NCBI GenBank assembly: GCA_947095585.1
Contig: OX352761.1
Span: 136,926,277-136,990,276, forward strand
Source: Nephrocerus scutellatus
Taxonomy: Eukaryota > Arthropoda > Insecta > Diptera > Pipunculidae
DNA length: 64,000 nt
Reading direction: 5' to 3'
Below the pieces are notes generated by a model. That model saw only the letters and a list, made by a program, of their open reading frames with translations, was not told where the DNA came from and searched no databases. This document shows positions 56,416 through 64,000 of this stretch, piece by piece; the first letter of the stretch is position 1; each line of letters begins with the position of its first letter. A program made the translations under genes and the position numbers.

Positions 56416-58139
56416 GTTCATCGTTGATTAAAAAAACTACTCAGGACAGCAAGCCTACAAATAGCGCTCAGCCAAAATAGACTACTGAGCTTGAAACTAA
56501 GAATTAAAAGTCGTAGTAGCACTGAAGTAAAATTTTTGTAAGTTATACCCTTAAAGAATGACGACCAACCTAGACTTGGATGATGCTCAGCTTAAATCAC
56601 ATCGATCTCTCTGCCACATTCAAAAGGAATGAAAGTCTTGTTGAAATCGAAGATTAATAGATTTTTTTTTTTGAAATTTAGAATCATTTTATATAATAAT
56701 TTCTGTACCACAAAACAAAAAATGTACCAGCTCCGCCGAAACACTTGATTGTTGATTGTGGTAAAAGCCCAGGAACTTATTCAGTTTTCACTTTTCAGCT
56801 GTTTACTCTTCTAGTAATGCTAGATGTCATCGACATGAATAGAAGGCTAAAGGATATTTTATACTCTAAGATAAAAACAAAAAAAAATCGATTATTTTTT
56901 AATCAATCAATCGAATTTTTACATCAGCATACACATATCCAACAATAAGTTAAACCGGTCTGTGCGTGGGCTTTCAAAAGTGAATGTGCACTTTGTTAGG
57001 TGAAAAAGAAAATCAACACCCTGTGATGCTGGCATTGATCTTGAAAATACCTATCTTTTATTAATGCTTCCCAACATGTTATGGGTTGCAGATTGCACGC
57101 TATTGCCGCCAAGTTTTATCGCCTCATGTTGTCATTCAAAAGTGAAAGAGTCACTTGTGTTGCCGCCCAACTCGCAGCTCATGAAGAAATAGAAGTAATT
57201 TACCGCAACTAGAAACTAGTTTATGCATTTCACTGAAGACAATCTTCGAACCAGTTGAAGCCAACAAATTTAATCAGAGATACCACGCATATCAAAACCG
57301 CCTCAACAGCTTAGTGGAGTTTCGAATTTAGATGCAGGCTCGCATGTAGTCGCTCGACTTACAGTTCAGTTTACGTTAACATAAAATATTGGCTATACAT
57401 TTAAATAAATTAAAATTGTACATTGGTTCTCGGGACGGTCAACTAAAGTGGAATTTGTCTGGACCATTACAACTACACGGTGAAATGCTCCAACTACTTC
57501 AGCATTTGTAAAATTGCTGATATATGAAAGGAAGAAAGTTGTTTATCTACCAAGAGTCGTTGACATTCACATTCGTTGGTTGTTGGTTTGTCAGCAGTTT
57601 TCTTGTTAATCGACCTCGACCGCTCAATGATCATAAATGATGGAAATTTATATATTTGCACCTCTTAAGGTGACAGTGGTCACAGATCTCGCATACAGGA
57701 AGGAGATCAGCGTGGTATACTTAATGATATGACAAAAAAACAATTCCCACTTGTGGTGGTCAAAATTACAAATTATGTATTGTTGGTGACAAATTTTATC
57801 TCGGTATTGTCGTCGGCATTTCTACCTGGAGCGAACGTTAAACAATGTAATTGTACTGACTGCTTCTTCGCAAGTTAATTTTGCGGAAATTCATATAATT
57901 TTCTATTTATCGGCGGCGTTAATTCCACTGTTGACAAATTGCTAATTGCATGTGCAATTTACTCTTACGAGGCTTACCTTACATAACATCATTGGGTGGA
58001 CTTTCTACTGAATTTAATTTGATTGGCGACAGACAGTTGCATAATTACATAGCAATGGTAGCGACAAAAACAATGAATGCTGAAATTTTTGAATTGTGGT
58101 AAAAGGGGTTTAAAGTGGTATCAGAAAATCAAAATATTT
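56416..58139. other. No supported gene
   Basis: The 67-codon frame at 56745-56948 has no domain. AT-rich sequence without repeats recognised. Confidence 0.45.
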
Positions 58140-59260
58140 TACTTTCGTCTAGTCAAAACCGACTTCGGTCGGTCCAATTTCTGAGCACATTTTAGATTGT
58201 GTGCGGCTCTATTTCGGCAAGGGTTGCTTCAATAATGGCTCTCAAATGCTCAATTGTTTGTGGATTTTCCGCATAATACTTGTCCTTTACGGCATCCCAC
58301 AAATAAAAATCCAAAGGCGTCAAATCACAGCTCCTTTCCGGCCAATTCACGTCACCATTTCGACTGATAATGCGGCCATCGAATTTTTGACGCACTTCCG
58401 CTATTGTAACGCCCGCTGTGTGTCATGGCGCACCATCTTGCTGGAACCAAAGGTCGTCCAAACCAATATCTTCAAGATATGGCCACAAAAAATATGATAA
58501 CATGTGGCGGTAGTTGATTCCGTTGACCGTAACATTTTCGAACAAATGCGGCCCAATAATGACGCCAAGCCACAAGCCGCACCAAACAGTAACACGCAAT
58601 GGATGATTGACTTCTCCACATATCTTTGTGGATTTTCCGATCCCCAAATGTGACAATTTTGTTTGTTTACGAACCCACCGAGCTGGAAAAGATGATTTTT
58701 TGAGCAAAATCATCATCAATTTCAAGTTGGTCGCAGGCCCACACAGATAATCGATATCGAAGCGGATGGTCGTGGGGCTTCAATTGGTGGACCAATTGAA
58801 CTTTATAGGGCCACAAACCAAGATCGTTGCATGGAAGAACGGCTGATGTTTATTTCCGATGCACGATGACGAATTGATGGTCTCGGCCGTTGGCGCACAT
58901 TTTCGGCCACCGCGGTGATATTTTCGGCTGAACGAACACGACGAGCACGGATACGCGTTGGATTGTCGACTAGGTAGCCCGTATCACGCACTTTATGCAC
59001 AAACTTCATGATACCGTTGGGTGTGAGTCCCGTGTTTTCACCAAATTTTGTACGACATTTTCTTGCAATTTCGAACCAATTGTCTTTGTTGTGGAAGTAA
59101 ATTTCTAACATTTCCCACTTTTGCTGAAGTGTTAAGCGACTCATTTCGTCAACTAGAAATAATATACTGAGTTTCTGTCAAAGAAAGAATGACATTAGTG
59201 TTGTCAGAAACAAAATAACCGATATGTAAAATCTGAACCGCTTATTGGGACACCCTATAT
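58140..59260 (-). mobile_element. Decayed Tc1/mariner-like (IS630 superfamily, DUF4817 type) transposase element
   Basis: The minus strand starts at 59144 with MSRLTLQQKWEMLEIYFHNK, then GLTPNGIMKFVHKVRDTGYL, a DUF4817-like helix-turn-helix. A second HTH follows (ITAVAENVRQRPRPSIRHRA). After a frameshift come 'DDFAQKIIFSS', 'VNKQNCHIWG', 'VTVWCGLWLGVIIGPHLFEN', 'DLWFQQDGAP' and 'WPERSCDLTPLDFYLWDAVK', the DDE catalytic region of IS630-type transposases. One terminal end, TATAGGGTGTCCCAATAAGC on the minus strand, lies at 59240-59259; the other end was not found. Confidence 0.85.
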
Positions 59261-59949
59261 AAGAATTGTAATAGAACCAATAAATTACCAAAAACCATTA
59301 CATACAAATAGGCTCAATAATATTGTTTGTAAATTCTATATAACAGTTATACGTGTGGAGCTTGTATAACTAGTATAGCAGATTATTCCAGTATGTTCTT
59401 GTACTTTCTTATACTTTTTAGGTGGTTCAAATAGAATAAGTAGAAAATACCTTCTATAAACTTTAATGGGATGGTTTTATTCCTCAAATCATTTAACTTT
59501 TGCTTAAAAGTTATATTGTTGAATAACACACGAGTAATTAATGTATAAAGCAATTAAGAGAAGCCAAATGCAGGACTCGCACATAAGCACAGCCTTATAT
59601 TTCTTTGACTCATGACAGTCAGGTTTTTTTTCTCCCTAAAAATTTCCAATTATAAGCCTTAAAAAGATAGTTTCGAACCACTCGTCCTTTTACTGGTAAA
59701 AGGCGTTGTAATAGCGAAATATGACTTAAAAGATTTCCACAACGTTGTGGATTGGTAAATTTATTAAAACGTACTGCTGAAGCAAGGGAATGCTTTTCTG
59801 ACTTTCTTGACGAAAGCATTAGAAAAAGTACCCAGGGTGTGGCAAAATTGTGAAATTGAAATTATTTTATAGCTAATGGCAACTATTATTTTATAAAATT
59901 AAGGAAAATTCCGCTACGCAAACTAAAAGTGAAATAATGTAAATCTAAA
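59261..59949. other. No supported gene; possible promoter for the small ORF
   Basis: TTTTATAAAATTAAGG near 59889-59904 is a plausible TATA box about 55 bases before the ATG at 59950. Nothing else recognised. Confidence 0.4.
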
Positions 59950-60099
59950 ATGGATAATTCTTTGTTACTTATTTTGATTGCATTTACAACCCAATTATTG
60001 TGTGCCGCAAAAGACAAAGACTTTGAAAGTTATCTTAAGGCGATGTTATTGCGCGATTTTATTTTGGAAATCACAAGCAATCGTTTCAAATGCATCTAG
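59950..60099 (+). CDS. Candidate small secreted peptide, 49 aa
   Basis: The frame starts at AAAATGG and encodes MDNSLLLILIAFTTQLLCA, a textbook signal peptide with likely cleavage after CA, followed by a 30-residue mature part AKDKDFESYLKAMLLRDFIL and EITSNRFKCI. The mature part looks amphipathic and helical with one cysteine at the penultimate position. A TATA-like element lies about 55 bases upstream. No family was recognised. It could be a secreted peptide, a first exon whose donor I missed, or a chance ORF. The leader quality is the main support. Confidence 0.45.
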   Translation: MDNSLLLILIAFTTQLLCAAKDKDFESYLKAMLLRDFILEITSNRFKCI

Positions 60100-61559
60100 C
60101 GCAGTAAAGCACAAAGTGTTTTTTCTGGAACGCCTTCAGCCTGATTGTTGAAACCCATAGTCTTTTCGTAACTCCTTTACCACCTACTATACGTTGTCGC
60201 TGTCGTCATCGTCGACAAACAAGGAATCTAACGTATCTCGAGACACTATTAGCAATTGATTTCGATTGCGTTAACAAGCGCTCTAGTCGGCATCCCCTTT
60301 TGCAACAGGAAATATAGTTCGATTCGGATTGGGGAAACCGTGCATGGCAACAATTCAGTAGTTCAGTGTAACTGGAGGTAAAACACAAAATTGTACTCTT
60401 GTTTGATTAGATTTCTCAACCAGATGTACAAGAGTACGCTCGCCTTGGCGAATCGAACGAAATCGACATTTTTTAATGCAAATCTCGTTTGCATTTTAAG
60501 TTGATTCCATTCGGCCACTCGCTCAAAAACTTTTCAATCAGATTGGCAGTAACATTCTCCATTGCAACCCAAGTACAGAAGATGTGAGTAACAACAGCAA
60601 TCACACCTGGATGAGTGAGTGGCGTTCTCCTTTTAGCATCAGAGACGAGGGTCGTATTGCCCAATGCAAATTATTACCACCAATTTCATTGGCCATTTAT
60701 TTCATTTAAAATCTCTGATTGCATCGCGGCGAGGCTTAATAGTATTTAATCAGTTTTAGCTTTTGGAAAAACACGCACAACACTCATGCGTTCGTCTGGC
60801 CCCAGAATATTTTGTTGACACGTGTCTCTACGGAGAGCTCTCACCCAATCATTTAAAGTGCTTCAGGGACTAAGAAACTTAAGTATGTAAGTGAAATGCA
60901 ATAGACTAGAAGAGGATATGTATGATTACTGTTGAAAGAGGAAACTCTTTATCAGAATTAAATGTAAAGGTAATTATGAGCGCTATATTTTAAATTTGCT
61001 GTTGAAATAGGTTTGGGATGGGGGAGGAGACACAAAAGTAAATTATAGCCTGTGATAATTTAAAAGTTTAAAATGTTAAGTTCCACATAGTAATTAAATC
61101 TCTCAAAAAACACTGAAAATGCGTGCAAAATCTAAGTGAATCACAGAACAAATTCATCCCCTGGTTAAATAATTGTTTATAAGTGGTCCGGTTTACTGAA
61201 ATACGGTAGAGAGTAATTAGAAAATTAAAAAGTGACATCAAACACATGAAATAGTTCTTAAAGACGAATACGCTTTAATGGAAGATATTCGACACAAGTT
61301 TTAAAAAAAATGCGGAAAGGTAAGGTAAGGTTCTAAATATCCAAAACAATGAGTTTCAAAATTCTACACGATCAATTTTGGATTTCACGGTAAGATGGGT
61401 GTCCATACTGCTTACGACGCATCAAAATGACATAGGGAATGTTGTAAGAAGTTTCTGGAGCTGGCTGTTTGACGTCTATTTAGCAAAATTTACCAACAAA
61501 AAAGATCAAGGGGTGTGCACCCTTAAAATTCTTAGCACACCGTGGGCGTTCGGAAATTA
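60100..61559. other. No supported gene
   Basis: No domain-bearing frames. No AATAAA signal close after the small ORF was noted. Confidence 0.4.
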
Positions 61560-62580
61560 AGGAGAGGAAAGGTGAGATGTCTATGCACATGTGTGTTAAA
61601 GGACTGCAGATCATACAAATAGGGCACAGAGTCGGGCAATTCATTCCACATAATTATTGTGCGGCTAAAGAAGGAATCTCTGAATTGGTTGGTACGTCTG
61701 ATGATAGGTCTTATGGTAGAGCCGTGAGCTCGAGTTGGGGCTACGGTTGGGTTGGAGGATTTAAGTTGTCTGAATATTTCTTATGAACACCGCTAGAGGA
61801 TGCGACTCTGAAAAGTACAAAATGTGAAGAAAGCAGATTGGCCTTGTCTATAGAGCGGACAGTTGTAATATCATTTTGAATGAGCGTTGGAATTTAAAAC
61901 TACTACCTTTGGGATATTGAAGTATTTCTTGTCTTAGTTTCTGGTCATAGTCGAATTTGACTCGTCTAAGGTAGGCATTGTAATCATTTCTTACTCCTCT
62001 AAATTTGGTTCCGTTTTCCACAGTGGGTTTTATATAAACAAAAGCATATCTCCCGGTTTCCAGAAGCCTCTTTGCAACTTAAATCATACCAAGCATTTTC
62101 CTTCGGTTTGATACACTTAGTCCTGGAAGGGATAAATTATCTCATACCATCCTGGCTTTCTCGTGTAACTATACTTTTATTTTAGGGCCTTTTTTTAACT
62201 GCGTGGTTCGACAACAAGAAATTTGCTGATACTACACTGATAGGTCTGAAGAGCCTAGGGGTAATGATACACTGACAGAGTATTTGTTAGGATTAGAGGT
62301 AAGAAACAAGTCAAGGGTATTAGCGTTATGACTTACAATCTCTGGAAACCTAGTGGGTTCATTTACAATCTGAGTGAGATTGGTAAAATCAGCAAATAAC
62401 TCAACATTTCTTCCTTGTGGTGCTGTTAAGCCTGAATGGCGAAGCCAACTAGAATTTTGTATGTTGAAATCATACGCAATGACGATTTCAGAAATTGGAC
62501 GAAGCGATAAAATTTAAGTTACAGAGTCAGACAGTGCATCTAACTCACTACAAGTTGAGACACTGTCTAAATTATTATTA
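61560..62580 (-). mobile_element. LINE-B relative lacking the reverse-transcriptase domain
   Basis: The minus strand starts within the endonuclease near 62575 (DSVSTCSELDAL-like) and runs through 'NTLDLFLTSNPNKYSVSVS', a degraded SSD-H block and the linker 'YNAYLRRVKFDYDQKLRQEI' to 'SIDKANLLSSHF' near 61840. It then jumps directly to the C-terminal end 'SFFSRTIIMWNELPDSVPYL' near 61660. About 450 residues, the whole RT, are missing. Several stops are present. The 5' truncation point adjoins a (TAA)n run at 62572-62583. Confidence 0.8.
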
Positions 62581-63015
62581 TTAAGTCAAAGCATGAATAC
62601 TTATCCAGTTCAGTAAAAGGTCGTTCCCGTAGCTGCAAAAATTATGGCAAGTGTTTTGGGATTGGGACTAACAACAAATTCTGTTAACAGGTTGTAAACC
62701 AAAAGCCATCAACACAAGGAGAAGAATACTAATATTTTAAGACGTTTTAAAGTAAAAAGATTAACAAAGAAGGTTCACAAGGTTCAAAATTCCATTATTG
62801 TGTTTTCATGTTAAAGAATGATGAATGATGAAGGAGAAGCTTAAAGTTACATATTTGGCGAAGGGGGAGAAATTTTAAGAAATAAGTGCATTCTAGCGGA
62901 ATACAATTTCAGCCAGATTTTCTGATTATTACATGTCCATACAAAGGCAAGCACATATTTTTTTGAACAAATTCACTCCACAAATGTAGGTCAAACCGAA
63001 AATTCATTCATATAT
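62581..63015. other. No supported gene
   Basis: AT-rich sequence; nothing recognised. Confidence 0.45.
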
Positions 63016-63205
63016 GAATCTTATGTTAATAATAATAATAATATTCGGCGTTGCGTTGCGTTATTACTCTCGGACGTTTGTCAGACATTCGCGAGAGACA
63101 CCTTGAAAAATACTTTTGGTGTTACTGGGATTCGAACCACGAACCTCCTGCTTAGAAGCCATGCACTTATCCACTGAGCCACGGCGCCCACGAAGCTTAT
63201 GTTAA
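63016..63205 (-). mobile_element. Complete tRNA-derived SINE with target-site duplication
   Basis: On the minus strand the element (63191 down to 63030) starts GTGGGCGCCGTGGCTCAGTGG. It has box A TGGCTCAGTGG (63171-63181) and a perfect box B GGTTCGAATCC (63128-63138) spaced as in tRNA. A tRNA-unrelated body follows, and the element ends AACGCCGAATATTATTATTA. Flanks GAATCTTATGTTAA (63016-63029) and GAAGCTTATGTTAA (63192-63205) match at 13 of 14 bases, the expected target-site duplication. Transcription would be by Pol III, mobilisation by a partner LINE. Confidence 0.85.
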
Positions 63206-64000
63206 GGTACTAATAATAATTAAATTAAAATTAAAAATAATTCGAATCGAAGATGGAAAAGTTACACCTACAAAAGTATATAGAAAATTCGTAATTATAC
63301 ATCTTGTCTGCATTTCAAACTTCAGTGTGCAGTTTTTATCGATATAAGAACATTAAAATTCAACTTTTATTTGGAATATTACAAAAAAAAAAATGAAAAC
63401 GCACTTCATTAGCATACATCTCACTAAAACAAAATTCTAAATTTGGTCAAAAACAACAAGCGATCTCCGGCAGAAGACACAAGAAAACAAGCACAACAAC
63501 AACGGCTACGACAAACTAGGGGGGAAATGGAGCTTTTAGCGAAAGTAGCAACAAACTGAGCTGACTTGTATTTCCTGATTCATAAAAATCCACATGCCTT
63601 CAGCATTGATTTCCAATTGATATTTAAAATTGAAAAAAAAAAAAAGAAAACAAAGAAAACAACAATTCCCATTGTCAGCCACAGTTGATTGACTGAAAGG
63701 TGAACAAAGTTTCATATGTATGCTAATTGGTGAGTTAGCATTGATCTTGTCTATCGGCTGATAGGTCGATCAGCGAAACGTGTTTGAACTTAAGCCGTTT
63801 ACATACATTTATTTATAGAGAGATAGATACATGTGGCACATACAACTTAAGATATATGATTGATGATGTGCAACGACTTGACTATATCTTCGGGACCGTT
63901 TGATTGCGATGAAATTAATAACTGTAAACACTTTTTATGAGAGTTCACCTGTTTATTGTATCAATGGCATTCCATATCGATCTATGCAGACTTGGGGAGA
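63206..64000. other. No supported gene
   Basis: AT-rich sequence with CAACAACAACGG-like runs near 63495. Nothing recognised. Confidence 0.45.

Overview
This is a eukaryotic window, almost certainly from a higher fly (Diptera). It is AT-rich, with long introns and GT-AG splice sites. It carries a spliced cuticle-type chitin-binding gene, a eukaryotic tRNA without encoded CCA, a 70-unit (AC)n microsatellite, and many insect-type transposable elements (mariner, Jockey-like, RTE-like and RNase-H-bearing LINEs). The mix of repeats resembles tephritid fruit flies, but that is inferred from memory of such genomes, not proved here.

Host genes are sparse. One gene is clear: the last three coding exons (12146-12340, 15604-15714, 15829-16055, + strand) of a secreted protein with a single type-2 chitin-binding (CBM14) domain, of the CPAP1/peritrophin-like sort. 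Its first exon was not found. The 3.26 kb intron between the first two of these exons holds a tRNA-derived SINE head, two LINE fragments, a foldback MITE and a piece of another LINE. Other host candidates are a tRNA-Pro(UGG) with a Pol III terminator (20721-20804), an orphan signal-peptide first exon with a good splice donor (47113-47158), a 49-residue secreted peptide (59950-60099), and a weak secretory-leader ORF running into the (AC)n tract (50738 onward).

The rest is mostly a transposon graveyard. The youngest resident is a LINE at about 32745-36072. It has an intact 981-codon endonuclease and reverse transcriptase ORF, catalytic residues in place, and a 33-base poly(A). Five damaged relatives of this family ('LINE-B') lie at about 14247, 25642, 36718, 47230 and 61560. 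At 24849-27360 three transposons are nested: a mariner is split by 'LINE-A', which is split by a LINE-B copy. RTE-like fragments lie at 13030, 19070, 23105 and 28975; RNase-H-type (I/LOA-like) fragments at 3660, 13665, 18720, 42225 and 53645; Jockey-like fragments at 6598, 9400 and 40500. There are also an internally deleted mariner with near-perfect terminal inverted repeats (55591-56415) and a decayed DUF4817-type mariner relative (58140-59260).

The least explained structure is a dispersed composite repeat (17203-18178, 22487-22918, 47741-48385, plus pieces at 3507, 37805 and 45069). It has conserved ends and a variable number of internal units of roughly 118 bp. No CRISPR array, operon, bacterial gene or integrated virus was seen. 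Protein families were assigned by reading motifs by eye, so clade names below the superfamily level are provisional.
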